From Cloeon dipterum (lineage: Eukaryota > Arthropoda > Insecta > Ephemeroptera > Baetidae), in the NCBI RefSeq assembly GCF_949628265.1, contig NC_088787.1, positions 1,974,501 through 2,038,500 on the forward strand: a stretch of 64,000 bases of DNA, in the 5' to 3' direction. Positions within the stretch are counted from its first letter, which is position 1; every line of letters starts with the position of its first letter. The position numbers were made by a program, and so were the translations under genes. The notes under the pieces were generated by a model, which was not told where the DNA came from, did no database searches, and worked only from the letters and a program-made list of their open reading frames with translations. Shown here piece by piece: positions 32,801 through 44,430 of this stretch.

Positions 32801-35175
32801 TAAAGCGACCCTTTCGAGTCTTGCTTGGTGAGTTAGGAATTAAAACATTCAAACGAAACTTTAAATTCAATTGAAAGCACCCTGGCGTTTCGGCAATTGG
32901 CATTCATGTTGCGACAACAGCATCCTTGAGTTGCATGATGAATATGTAATGAATTTACAATATTAACTATTGGATTTACAAAATTCTTAAATCAGGGCAC
33001 TTGGGACGAGGCTTACAAACGGTGCTGCTCCCTTGGAATGGACCTCCTCTCAGTCCACAATTCAGCCAAGCAATACTGCTTGGGCAATCCTTACAGTTGA
33101 GCTTTTATACAAGTAATTTTCAGCAATTAATAGAGAAAATAATAGAAAATAGCAATTCGAATGAGAAAGGGTATCTGCCATTCCGAACAGAAGCCTGGAC
33201 GGCGGGGCGGGACATCGATTCTTGTCGCGGACAATTGCGATGGTGCACCAGCTACCTGAACGACTACCTGAAAAATGACCTGACGTGGAAAAAGGGCCAT
33301 GATCCGAGATTTGCGAACAACTCGTGCGTCTACATCGATTTTGGGGATCCAGTTGAGCCTAGTCTGGCGTTGGCCGACTGCTCGGAAAAGAAACAGATCA
33401 TCTGCGAGGTTTGTTTTGTCAGAATAATGGGATTAGGGTTTAATTAACTTTTTTGCATAAAAGGCGCCCATGGGAGTTGGATTCAAATCGCAGATGCACT
33501 ATCACTCTTGCAGGAGAAATTTCAGAGTTAAAGAAAGTATTTCTTTATTTTCTTTCTTTGCTGTTCAAATTCTTTTTATGTTAACTATAAAAGGCGATGC
33601 TGTGAAAATGTGGAACACTGGCGATTTGAGCAGAACCAGTTACGCAGCTAAAGTGAAACCAAAAAATAAATGAAAATTCTATGTATGTAATTGTTTAATC
33701 CGTCTTTCAGAAAATGATTCAATGCCTAGCAGAGCACATAGGACTGGTTAAGTCGAGGAAAAGTTATTGAGATTAATTAATAATTTAATAATTAAAACCC
33801 AGGTGTACAACTCAACCAAAATCAACTTGCACGTTTACCTGAAATTGTTGTCAAGAATGATGCATCCCATGTAAATATAAATCAAGCAGTTTTAAATGAG
33901 AAATCCATTTTTTTCTAAAGTAACGCTGAATTGGAGAAAAAAATGGACACCAACCGAATAAAGTGGAACAGGTTTTCCAAACATCTTAACGGTGAGAAGA
34001 ACAGAATCTTAGACGATGCGTTTGGTGATGAATCAAGGGACGGCCAATACTCGGTCCACTTTGATTTTGCTACTGAAATGATGAACAAACTCTACGAATG
34101 CAGAGAAATCAATAGTATGTATAGTCTTGCTGAAGTCAATGGGAAAAACGGTAGCGGATTGCACCATTTAAAATTTCGTGATTTAACAAAATTATCACGA
34201 AAAGTCAGAAATTGTAAATGAACGGGGGTGCCATCTGCTGTTGCTCTGCGAACTTTTAATCATTCTTTTTAAAGTAACGAATGAGGAAACGTTTGCGTTT
34301 GACTTCCTGGTGTGTCTCCTTCAGACCAAAACGTTGGACGCAGCTACTGGAAAATCTACAGTTTTAACTTTGAAGTATTTCTCTTTACCCTATATTTGCT
34401 TACAGGACCTTAAAATTTGTTTTTTCCACCGATATCTTAGCGAGTCAGTGTGATTCCCGCGGAAAACGATCCTAACTCACCGTGCATGACGTTTGCCAAT
34501 ATTTTGAAATATGATACTTCTTGCATTCCACGTACGGTTTTCTCTTTTATTTTTCTTTTTTAATTTTCTTTTAAAAGTGGATGGCTTTCTTCCGCTGAAT
34601 GAATCAAGATCTTTTCTTACCCTGACACCGTTCAACAAAACAATGGTTCTATATTTTGCACAAATTTTTCATTTAAATTTTTCATATTATTTACTCTAGT
34701 TCAACTCGTCATCTTTCACCGCGTGTTTGGAAAGGAATGGCTCGCTGCCTTACGCGGAAACCAAACAGGAGTTTGAAGTGATCTACAATTATATCAGAAG
34801 TGAGAAATTCAAAGAAATAAAACCCATTGCTAACATTAAATCAAAGGCGTGGCTCCGACGCTGACTATAATCTGGGACCAAGGATTCTACGACAAGCTGA
34901 ACGATAAATTTATGTGGTGCAGCAGCGACTTCATCCCCTTCGGACCAAAGGCAAATATTCCGATCCCTGTCGCCGTGAACGCGACGACCAAAGAGGACTT
35001 CGTGATGCTGGTCTCGCTGCCGGGTGCGACGCCAAATCTGCACGCCGTCCCCGCCACCGAGCAGCTCATGTACCAAACCCTAGTCTTTTGCCGCTTACCA
35101 GATTACGTGGTGTACGAGTGCTTGACAAGAATGGAAGCCGAGTGGGATGAGTTCTTAAAGCTTTACGATTATTAG
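29822..35175 (+). CDS. Multi-C-type-lectin-domain protein
   Basis: Signal peptide exon 29822-29888 (MVVVKRLLFRVLLLLSLLVI), then a Thr/Lys-rich linker exon (29943-30106). Domain 1: 30486-30606 and 30659-30891. Linker 30945-30995. Domain 2: 31051-31096, 31145-31224, 31259-31358 and 32365-32621. Linker 32672-32734. Domain 3: 32788-32827, 32878-32945, 32996-33095 and 33146-33408. Linker from 33464. Less certain exons lie between about 33594 and 34640, and a last domain is in 34700-34799 and 34847-35175. A 100-nt exon (phase 0 to 1) recurs in domains 2, 3 and last (WMTCCSLGLKPLAV, AYKRCCSLGMDLLSVHN). No EPN or QPD sugar-binding motif is evident. An alternative stop at 31010 would give a single-domain secreted form of 216 aa. 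One long gene versus two or three cannot be settled here. Confidence 0.65.
31390..32010 (-). repeat. Right arm of inverted repeat, inside an intron of the lectin-domain gene
   Basis: Inverted copy of 29215-29870. On the minus strand it reaches an ATG at 31429 reading MVVAKRMG, homologous to the signal-peptide start of the lectin-domain gene, but the frame soon loses its hydrophobic run. It lies between the 100-nt exon ending at 31358 and the exon starting at 32365. Confidence 0.8.
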
Positions 35176-36440
35176 AATTGGGAATTAATTTTTCAACATT
35201 ACATTTATTTTGGCCTAGAAATTCCAAAACATGTAGCCTGGTTTGTGACATATTCTGTAATTGTTTTTATCTGACTGCATTATTGTTCCGAATTGTAAAA
35301 AGCAAAGTAAATAATTAAAAATTGATTTAAAAAAAAAATATTTTTCTTTGTTTTCCGAGTTTTTTTAAGCTAGTTAAATATGAAAATTTCTTATCGGCAG
35401 ATTCCTAATATGACGTTTTAGAACCTTCCGAATCGAGATGACTAAATTTAAATAATTGCTGAATTAGACCAATTTTTTTAATCATTTTCATTGTGTACTT
35501 GTTTGAACTGCGGAAAGAGTCGTGCGTTTGCTAAGGTAGGCCTCTAAACTGGTCTGCGTCTGCATTGACGCGAGAAGAGTCGCGGCAAAACAGTGGTCAG
35601 TCTGGAAAATGAGGTTGGCACATGAGTGTGGTCAATCTTTAAGGCGAGAACACAAATCCGAATCGGGGTGCTTGATAGATCAAATTTGGAAAACACAACG
35701 AGAAAACTATATGAATTTCTTTGGTGAAGTAGGAAGGCCATTTTCGCTTTAAATGACAGTTATTTTATAACTTTAAAATTAAATTTAAATATTCTTGACG
35801 GCCTATGATGAGGGAGGAAAAAATGTGTGTTGAGATGCACTCTTTACTTTATTTCCATGCCTTAAAACATTCAGAGTATTTGGTAGATTAAGAAAAATAC
35901 AAAACAGGATCCTTTTGCACTTGCGACAATTTATTAACTGTTACAAATAAGCCTCTTGAATCGAAAAGAGATAAACCAGAAGGATTTTGAATTTTTTGAA
36001 GCTGAGGAACGGTTCCTTGACGATCTCTACGATATGAAATTTACAGTTGAAATGCCGGAGGGATGAATTTTAGATCATTATGTGCGCGTCGGAATAACAA
36101 TCAAGTTGGGCTGTAGGCAATCTTACTAAATAATATTCTATTCATTATATAGTGCAAGCCGTTTTGATATTTCATCTCGTTAATGATATCTTTCATTCTT
36201 GCTTCGTCAGTTTTTCTTTTGTTTTTACTGAATTATTTAAATTAAATTTCAATTACAACAATGCTTGACTTAAGTTGAGCCATAAATTAAATTATTTTTA
36301 TTTGCTAAGGTTGCAAATAAAAAGGAAATGTAATTAGAACCGTTCCTTTTAAAGCTATAAGACCTCTACTGTACTTTAAGAATAAAAATCTACCTGTAGA
36401 AGCAAAATACTGCTAGAGAGCGAACTCACCCCTGACGTGT
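35176..36440. other. Intergenic
   Basis: About 1.25 kb AT-rich DNA. A run of ten A at about 35330 lies downstream of the lectin-domain gene. The only repeat noted is at 35626-35690 (see 26441). No exon supported. Confidence 0.5.
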
Positions 36441-36483
36441 GTTTCTCGCGCAGCCCCTCTCTTCTCGTTGCAGCTGCAGCTCA

Positions 36484-36572
36484 TTGTCAGTCAGAACGTC
36501 GAGCAGTGCACACGTCGGCCCTCTGCTGTTGTTATCACCACATTTTCTCGATTCTTGCAGCCTCGGTTCTCC
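36484..36572 (+). promoter_or_regulatory. Probable start region and leader exon of the prolyl oligopeptidase gene
   Basis: TCAGTCAG at about 36487 fits an initiator. A GC-richer leader ends at a good donor, GGTTCTCC|GTAAGTC (36572/36573), and would splice to the acceptor at about 37120. No TATA box is evident. Confidence 0.4.
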
Positions 36573-37150
36573 GTAAGTCTCTTAATAAATCTCATTTTAA
36601 ATAATTATGTTAAATAATTATTCTGATGTCTCAACCCTCTTTCGTCCCATTCTCTCTCTAAAATCCGAATTGCTTCTATAAAAACTAGACCTTTATTGTT
36701 ACACTGACGCTTAAATAATAATTGTTTTCTCTGAGATCCATTGTTCATACAAATTTTAAATTGACTGTAATTTGATATGTGTATGAACGATAAACAACTA
36801 TACAGATCGCAACGCAGTACTAAAAATCTGAATTATTTCTCAAACATTTGTATTTTCTGCCTTCCTTCCATGCGCGCAGCCGGCGTACCTGTCAGTTCAT
36901 TTTTTCTCTCCCCCATCGGCTTCGCTGCTTGGCATGCGAGCGTCTCAGGCACGGACTGTACCAAAAAATTAAAACAGGCACGGACTGGCCAGTTTATATT
37001 GTATCATTAATAAGTGCTTTTTTAATTCCCATTAAAAATATTGGTTTCTTCAAAATTAAACAGTTTATTTGATTCATTTTTTATTCCAAATTTCTTGATA
37101 CACCTTTTTCCCCGCAGCAGGTGGACAACGTGAAGGATCGTGTTGCGAGT

Positions 37151-40100
37151 ATGGCCTTCAAATACCCGGTTGCCAGGAGGAACGAGAGCGTCGTGGACGA
37201 TTTCCACGGCACCAAGATCTTGGACCCCTACCGTTGGCTCGAGGATCCCGACTCGCCCGAGTGCAAGAAGTTCGTGGAAAAGCAGAATGCCATTACCCAG
37301 CCGTACCTGGAAAACTTCTATTACAGGGAGGAAATCAAGAACCGCCTCACGCAGCTCATGAATTTTCCAAGATACTCGTGTCCCTCGCGGCATGGCGACC
37401 GCTACTACTTCTACAAAAACTCCGGCTTCCAGAATCAGGGGTGATATTTCTTTTGACAAATGGAAGAGCAGTTTTATATTTTGCGCATCAAAATGGCGGC
37501 CGTAAGGGTCTGGCCAGTCACGATGAATTATTAAATAAGATTCGGACATATCTTTTTAATCAATTTTAATCCTCTATAATTTTTTCAGCGTGCTGTACGT
37601 GCAGGATGATTTACACGACGAGGCCTCCGTGTTTTTCGACCCTAACGAGCTGTCCGAGGATGGCACAGTGGCGCTGAATCGAACCAAGTTTTCCGAGGAC
37701 GGCAAAACCATGTGCTACTGCCTGAGCAAAAGCGGCTCAGACTGGATCACCATCCACTTTAGAGACACCGAAACAGGCAACAAACAAAATACTGGTTAAA
37801 TAATTAAATTTATTAATCTTTGAAATTCAGGGTGGGATTATCCGGAGGTGCTGGAAAAGGTCAAATCTTCCCCGTTGGCGTGGTCGCATGACAACAAAGG
37901 AATTTTCTATGCCGTAATGTTTTTTCTATTTAAGATTCAAATTTGGTTTATTACTGATCAGCAGGGCAACTGTGCCCCATACATCCACATCCAGAACACA
38001 ACAAAAATGTAACAAAGCATTTTTTGTATTTGATAACAGAGGGAATAGTAAAATCAGTCTATCATATCAGTATTTGGCAAGAAATGTTTGGCTCAATTTT
38101 TGTTCCCATTCATACACAAATTCGGCGACAGGTTGTTCCACAGGCGATAACAAATGACTTGGAAGCACTGCTCAGGCACTGTTACACTGACAAAGGGGGC
38201 CCGAAGTCGCATTCGATGCACCCGTGACCTACCCAAAAAATCGACATCATGCATTGTTGTTACAAGATTGCGCAAATATTGGGGACTATTATTATACAAA
38301 ATTTTGTGAGCCTGCGGACTAGAACATGCAGTTTACGTCTATCAGTGACATTTTTTATACAACGGGGAAAGTCGCTGACCACGTTTCACTCCGAAAATAT
38401 ACCTTATGAGATGATTTTGAAATACTTGCAGCCTCTATTGATCTGCGCCGCGCTCAAGTTACAAAACACAACATCAGAGTAGTCGAAATGGGGTAGTATC
38501 AACGCTTTGACTAGTTTAATTCTGATTTTTTTCTGGAGTCACTATCCTAAACTTCTCCAAAGGGCCACTTTTTCATTTGTTAGTTCTTCGATTTTGTCCG
38601 ACATTGTTGTCAATCGAGTACCGAAACCCTCCACGACGTTCTTCAGGCCATCGATCGCGTTGTTATTTAGTAACCTTTAGTTTTTCATCGAGCAGCCTGC
38701 TGAGCGCCTCCATGCTAATGGGCTCGTCAGCAGGGCGGGATTGGTCTCGATGTCCATCATGGAAATTAGGATGATGATGAAATACGCTCCACTTCCGACG
38801 AAACAGAAATAAGCGGTTGTCATACAATGAGAATTTACGCTACCGAGAAGAAAGTAAACTGGGCGGCGCGCCGAGGGCATTCCTGGCATGAAAAGCAGGT
38901 GCCGAGCAGCACGCTGCAGCAGCACATTGCTCTCACGCCGCCGTCGTTGTCTGCATACCGCACGACTCTCGGCCACTTCAATGCTTCCATAGTGCACTAG
39001 CAGCATCCAAACAGGTACACTCACCCTGTGGACAACATGGGTGCGAACCGCACCATCCGGTGGTCGAAACTTTGTCCACAGATGTTCATGGGTGTTCTTG
39101 CTTCGTTGAAAGACTCTGATGGGCCGAAAAACCGCTGATATCGCAAGGCAAAGTAGGAGCCGCTTTACCAAGCGACCTGAGCCAGCCATTACTTTCTCCC
39201 CTCTCCCTATTTAAGAAGACCAGTCCTTATTCTCACATTATCTTTTTAAATCAGATGTATCCGGAACAGCAGGGAAAAGCAGACGGCTCCGAGACAGATT
39301 CGACGTTGAACCAAAAGCTGTGCTACCACAGGCTCAACACCCCACAGTCGGAGGACGTTTTGGTCGCCGAGTTCCCCGACGAGCCGCGTTTCAGAATGTA
39401 CGATTAACCGTTTTATTAATTCAAGTAATTAATTCTTTTAAATCAAACAGAGGTGCTTGTGTGAGCCACTGCGGCAATTTCCTGATCGTCTTGCCAGCGA
39501 AGGAATGCAAGGATAATTTGGTGTTTTTTGCCGAGATCGGCTCTCTGCCTGATGGACCTCAAGGACTGCTGCCTCTAACCCAAATCGTGCACAAATTGGA
39601 CTCGGACTATTGGGTAAGTTATCTTTAAAGGATAAATGGCCTCCAGAGGGGTGCAAGCGTCCGTAGAGGAGGAGAAATTGACCAAAAGAAACAAAACCAT
39701 CAGTCCGCGTAACTTGAGAAAAGTTTGATGATAGGCTAGCGTGAAAAATTGCCAAATGTGCTCCAAAAAAGCAAAAAATATCGGTCAAGCATATCTCAGG
39801 GCGGGGTACCCTGGAACAGGTCGTTAGGGTTGATTGATTTTTCAAGTACGTGACAAACGTGGGGTCCAAGTTCATCTTCTGGACAAACAAGGACGCGCCC
39901 AACTACCGTTTGGTCAGCATCGACCTGGAAAATCCAAGCATGGACCAGTGGAGGACCCTGGTGGCTGAGCACCCAAAGGACGTGCTTGACTGGGCCGTCC
40001 TCTCGAACAAAGACAAACTCGTCGTTCACTACATCCACGACGTCACGGTTCGACCCATGATTGTTTGATTCTTAAACGAATATTAATGCTTTTTAATGCA

Positions 40101-42125
40101 GAGTGTGCTGCAAATCCGAGATTTAGCCACCGGAAATCTGATCAAGAAGCTTTCCTTGGACCTCGGCAAGGTGTCCAGCGTGTCGGAAAATAGAAAGTAC
40201 CCTGAGTTATTTTTCAGCTTCTCCTCGTTCCTCACGCCGGGGGAGTTTTACATGTGTGACATGTCAAAGCCTGTCATTAGGCCTGAGGTACGGAGTTATT
40301 TTGAGAAAAATGCTTTAAATAAATATTTTGCAATTTCAGCTGTACAGAAAAACCAAGCTGAAGGACTTCAACGCCTCGTCCTACATGAAGGAGCAGGTGT
40401 TCTTCTCGAGCAAGGACGGCACCAAGGTGCCCATGTTCATCGTGCGCAAGAAGGGCTTGAAGAAGGACGGCAGCAGTCCATGCTTGATGTATGGATACGG
40501 CGGCTTCAACGTCAGCCTGCTGCCCTGCTTCAGCGTCATGAGACTGGTCTTCTTGCAGCATTTCGACGGAGTCATCGTCTATGCCAACATCAGAGGCGGA
40601 GGGTGAGTAATTTTTTGCTCTTTTTATCCCTATCCGAGGACCAGAAAGGGCACGTATGCTGAAACCCAGGTGCGAATGGATAACATGGGCGCACCAGATC
40701 GCACAGGGACCCAGCCCACTGAAGGGCTAATTGCCTCCGCACCAAGGACTTTTTGAAACGCTAGACATTCGTCCCGTGAAGCCAAATCACGCATGCTGGA
40801 AAGGTGGAAACCAGCAATTAGCGAGTCGGTGTAGAGTAATGCAGCACTCAATGTCGCTTAACTTTGGTGATCCAACGAGAACCGTTGTGTCCAACATACA
40901 CCCTAGACAGATGGATTCGAACAATATTTAATCTAAAACCAACAACTGTTTGTTTCCAGAGAGTACGGTGAGTCGTGGCACAACGCTGGCCGACTGTTGA
41001 ACAAGCAGAACGGTCTGGACGACTTCCAGGCCGCGGCCGAGTACCTGATCTGGGAGGGCTACACGAGCAGCCCCCGTCTGACGATCCAGGGCCGCACAAA
41101 CGGCGGCCTGCTGGTGGCGGCGTGCATCAACCAGAGGCCGGAGCTCTTCGGCGCCGCCATCGCAGAGGTCGGCGTCCTCGACTTGCTTCGCTTCCACAAG
41201 TTCACAATGGGCCACGCGTGGGTGTCCGACTACGGCAGCCCTGACGACCCTTATCATTTCCCCAACCTGCTGGCCATCTCGCCACTGCACAACATCAAGG
41301 TGCCGCCGAAAGAAGTCGTTCCGAGGCAGTATCCGGCCACGCTGCTTCTCACCGCAAACCATGATGACCGCGTCGTGCCCCTCCACTCTCTCAAGTTCAT
41401 CGCCCAGCTGCAGCACACCCTGCGCAACCACCCTGCCCAGGTGAGTGTTGTTCGGGAGAGATCCTGAGCAGAAATATTAGTGGTTATATGAGAATCAGGT
41501 ATTTTTCGGGACAGGAATGTCGATGAGCAGTTCCAGGTGATTTATCAGTTGTGTAAACCCTCAGACAGATGGCGCCACCGTATATTTCTTTAATAAATTT
41601 AAATTTAAGGCCCTTCCGCTGCGATTTCAGACTCAGTCCTACCACTTTACTAAATCTTTTTGCTTTTGACGTGTTGAAAACCAAAACCTACAGCTTTGAA
41701 ATCGGATATTTTTCTTTTGTATCTGTTTCAGACGAATCCGCTGCTCATCAGGGTAGACACCAAGGCTGGACATGGCGGCGGCAAATCCATTGCTAAACGG
41801 GTGAGACCCAAATCTTCTTTTTAGTTTAAAACTAAGCCGATTCGTGTTTGAAGATGAAAACAGGTGGTGCCGTGGTTGATTTACTATTTGAACTGTGATT
41901 TTAGATTAATTGCTTAAAAATATTTCAATTGAGGTGCTAAAATTCAAAAATTATTACGCCAATAACAGATTAAAACTTGAGAAATTTCTCAAATAAAGAT
42001 TTCTATGATTTTTTGATCGGAATCCATCCAATTTTTTAAATTTAAAAATCCTATTTCAGATTGCAGAGCACACGGACATTCTCTCATTCATCGGGCGTTC
42101 TCTGAACATCCAGTGCGTCTTCTAA
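37151..42125 (+). CDS. Prolyl oligopeptidase (S9A) homologue with altered catalytic serine
   Basis: Eleven coding exons (37151-37440, 37589-37794, 37831-37913, 39255-39397, 39451-39613, 39847-40047, 40102-40287, 40340-40602, 40960-41440, 41732-41800, 42060-42125) join in phase to 716 aa, full length for the family (about 710). The propeller ([34 protein letters not shown]) and the alpha/beta-hydrolase domain ([27 protein letters not shown]) are clear. Of the Ser-Asp-His triad, Asp (NHDDRVVP) and His (TKAGHGGGK) are kept. The nucleophile motif GGSNGGLL reads GRTNGGLL, because the bases at 41091-41105 encode Gly-Arg-Thr-Asn-Gly. The enzyme is therefore probably inactive or strongly changed. Normal function would be cleavage after proline in short peptides, in the cytosol. 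An AATAAA follows at about 42184. Confidence 0.93.
37914..39254. other. Long intron with probable retroelement debris
   Basis: This 1.34 kb intron is much longer than its neighbours. An antisense frame at 39189-38677 (170 aa) contains DIETNP, similar to the D(I/V)ExNPG motif near the N-terminus of several CR1/Jockey-type non-LTR retrotransposons. No reverse-transcriptase motif is present. Assignment is tentative. Confidence 0.3.
41535..41690. repeat. Single-arm copy of the foldback MITE
   Basis: Sits in the intron between exons ending 41440 and starting 41732. AGTTGTGTAAACCCTC, ACAGATGGCGCCACC, CCGCTGCGATTTCAGACTCA and GACGTGTTGAAAACCAAAA match one arm of the element at 5306-5725. Confidence 0.8.
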
Positions 42126-42189
42126 GTTACAATTAGCTCTCCTCTTCTTGTTAATTGTGTAACATAAAACATGAAAGAAAGAAAATAAA

Positions 42190-42595
42190 AATGAATTGAG
42201 CTCAACTAAAACTGCTATGCTGATTTAGCGATCGGCTGCTTCCTTAAAAAAATGATAACGATGAAAGTTAACGAGGGTATCAATGTGTCGTATAAATGAA
42301 CTATTAAATTACTCCAGCGCAAGTTCAGGAATCTAAAGGATCGCAAAAAACCTTCCCATACCTTTTGATATAAACTTCGGAAACGCTTGCATACAAAATC
42401 GGCGACAATGTGAGATAACTTTCTTACTAAAAGGCCTTTCAAAAGGAATATTTGCAAGGCTGGACGGATGAGGAATACTATGTTTATAAAAGGACACTCT
42501 ACCAACTTGAATGTTTTAGTGTTTTCAAGTTTTGCCACTTTAACAACGCCTGACGGAAGCAATAAATAATTTTGATTTGCAAGACCATTTGAACA
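42190..42595. other. Intergenic, 3' of prolyl oligopeptidase
   Basis: No exon recognised; a minus-strand frame here has no splice or homology support. Confidence 0.45.
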
Positions 42596-42599
42596 GCTT

Positions 42600-44430
42600 T
42601 ACCTTTGCAAAAAAGGAAGATTTTTAATCGATATTTTTGTTTACATTTTTTTGTAAAAATATATTTTTCAATCGTGTGGAGAAAGAGAAAATATTTCAGG
42701 CAGCTGAGGAATTTTCCTAAAATTCCTTTTTGAGCAGCAGCAGTTGCAGCGGCCAGAAAGGTTTTATGGAATTTTTCCTTCTTGAAATAGCAGAGATTTC
42801 TCACTTTGAATAAATACAATGGATTGATCCCTCCCAGGTAGAGTTTGCGCTATTTCAGCCCCGTTTCCCCTCTTTTCAATTGTTGCTCAGCATTGAGTAG
42901 GGCCGGACGCTTCCGTCGACCGCTGATTCCGATTTTTCTGGAATTTCTTTCAGCTATAACATTTTATTTGAAGGTAAATTATTGCATTTCCTAAAGTCTT
43001 TCATATCAAAATTTCACTTTTATAATAGCCATTGGCCCTGAATTAAGTGTGCAGATTAATTTCAGTAATTTAAAATATTAATTTATTTTCACACGTGTGA
43101 ATTTTCCGTCCTTGAATGTAAAACCGGGACTTTTCTTTGCCAATATGCCAAAATCAGTTTCAAAGTAAGCGCAATATTTAATAAAACGTGCTGAAATTCG
43201 ACGGAAACGTAAAAACCGTTACTTTGGCGGTGTTTGAGTAAACCAATCAAACTGTGCCACAAGAATGCAACCGACCAATCAGAGGAAGGATGAGCGGCTC
43301 CCTGATTGGCTGATGATGACGATGCGTTCGCCTAAAAGATCGAGACGGCAGCGCCACAGTATTAGTGATTAGTCGGCGGCGTTTTCGTGGAATATTTTGA
43401 TTGGCCGACACCAAAAAAACCGCCAAAATAAACGGTTTTACATTTTCACCGCGATTAACGACAAGGTTGTGTAAAATTCTAAAAGCAGAATAATACAATT
43501 AAACTCGTTTGTAGGCATTAAGAACGTGTATTAAAACCGAAGAAATGGAGAGCCACCATGTACCAACACCAAGCAGTACCTCTACCGAAATCGCAACCAC
43601 GACCGAGGTGCAGCAGGAAAGGAACTTCCAATTCGACGTACTCATCTTTCGACTTTTGTTCTGCATCATGCTCTGGTTGAGCTCCATCATTATTAGACTC
43701 ATTCCCGAACCGAAGGAACGGGAAATGACCGCCGTCAACAACGAGTTATCATGCGTGTACCAAGAAATCCCAGCTGCGCCCGCAGAGCCGACAAATGACG
43801 ACGGCGACGGCACCAACCTTCCAATGCGCCTCATTTTACCAGCCGAAGAGAACGACAACGGGTACGAGGAAATGCGCCCAGCGAGGGCTAACAGTGTCGA
43901 GCACCTGAAACAGGTGGCCGCTGCTCCAGTCGCTGAGCCGGAACCTCACTACGTAAACTTGTGGGATCACCAAAGTCAAGATGGTTTGGTAAAGGATCAG
44001 GTAGACGAACAAACTTAGCTTTAAAACCTGGACAACGTGAATGTTTCGCATTTGAAACATTCTATTTTAATTTCCACGCATAAATAATTTTTAATTGCAT
44101 CCAATTTCTTTAGAAATCTAAGCAGAAATATATCAATAAATTTTGCAATCATCCATTTGAATTTTTATTGAAAGATATACCAAATAAAAAAAGTAAATAC
44201 ATAGGTAACCGGCAAGACTTCAAAGAGAAACAGGTTGCATATATTCGCAATTTAAATTTTATTTTTCTCACTTGAGTGCAGAGGTTATGAGTTATGATCT
44301 GCGTTAGTTCTGGCATTGAATTTCATTAATTTTATAATATTCGCCCATTTTGAAGCTGCGCAGTAAACTTGTGCGCATCTTAAGCATGCGCAGTATGTCC
44401 AGATCGCTTCTCCATCTCAAAGGAAGGCTG
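42600..44430. repeat. Segmental duplication, copy 2
   Basis: Same order and orientation as 27190-29060. The conserved block CCGTTTCCCCTCTTTTCAAT with GTTGCTCAGCATTGAG is nearly unchanged between copies, although a minus-strand frame open in copy 1 is shifted here, so that block is probably not coding. Confidence 0.85.
43545..44018 (+). CDS. Single-pass membrane adaptor-like protein with tyrosine motifs, copy 2
   Basis: Intronless frame of 157 aa starting MESHHVPTPSS. The helix reads LLFCIMLWLSSIIIRLI, and the stop-transfer has fewer basic residues (PEPKERE) than copy 1. The tail keeps YQEIP, YEEM (a YxxM motif, followed as in copy 1 by RP) and YVNL (a YxN motif), while the spacing sequence has diverged and is shorter. 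Retention of the tyrosine motifs through indels suggests they matter. The arginine inside the helix (IIIRLI) is unusual and could mark pairing with an acidic partner or weakened insertion. Confidence 0.68.
   Translation: MESHHVPTPSSTSTEIATTTEVQQERNFQFDVLIFRLLFCIMLWLSSIIIRLIPEPKEREMTAVNNELSCVYQEIPAAPAEPTNDDGDGTNLPMRLILPAEENDNGYEEMRPARANSVEHLKQVAAAPVAEPEPHYVNLWDHQSQDGLVKDQVDEQT

Noticed and set aside
43720-43740. Adaptor copy 2 as a pseudogene because of Arg in the helix
   Set aside because: The frame is fully open and the tyrosine motifs are conserved; one charged residue in a helix is not enough to call it dead.
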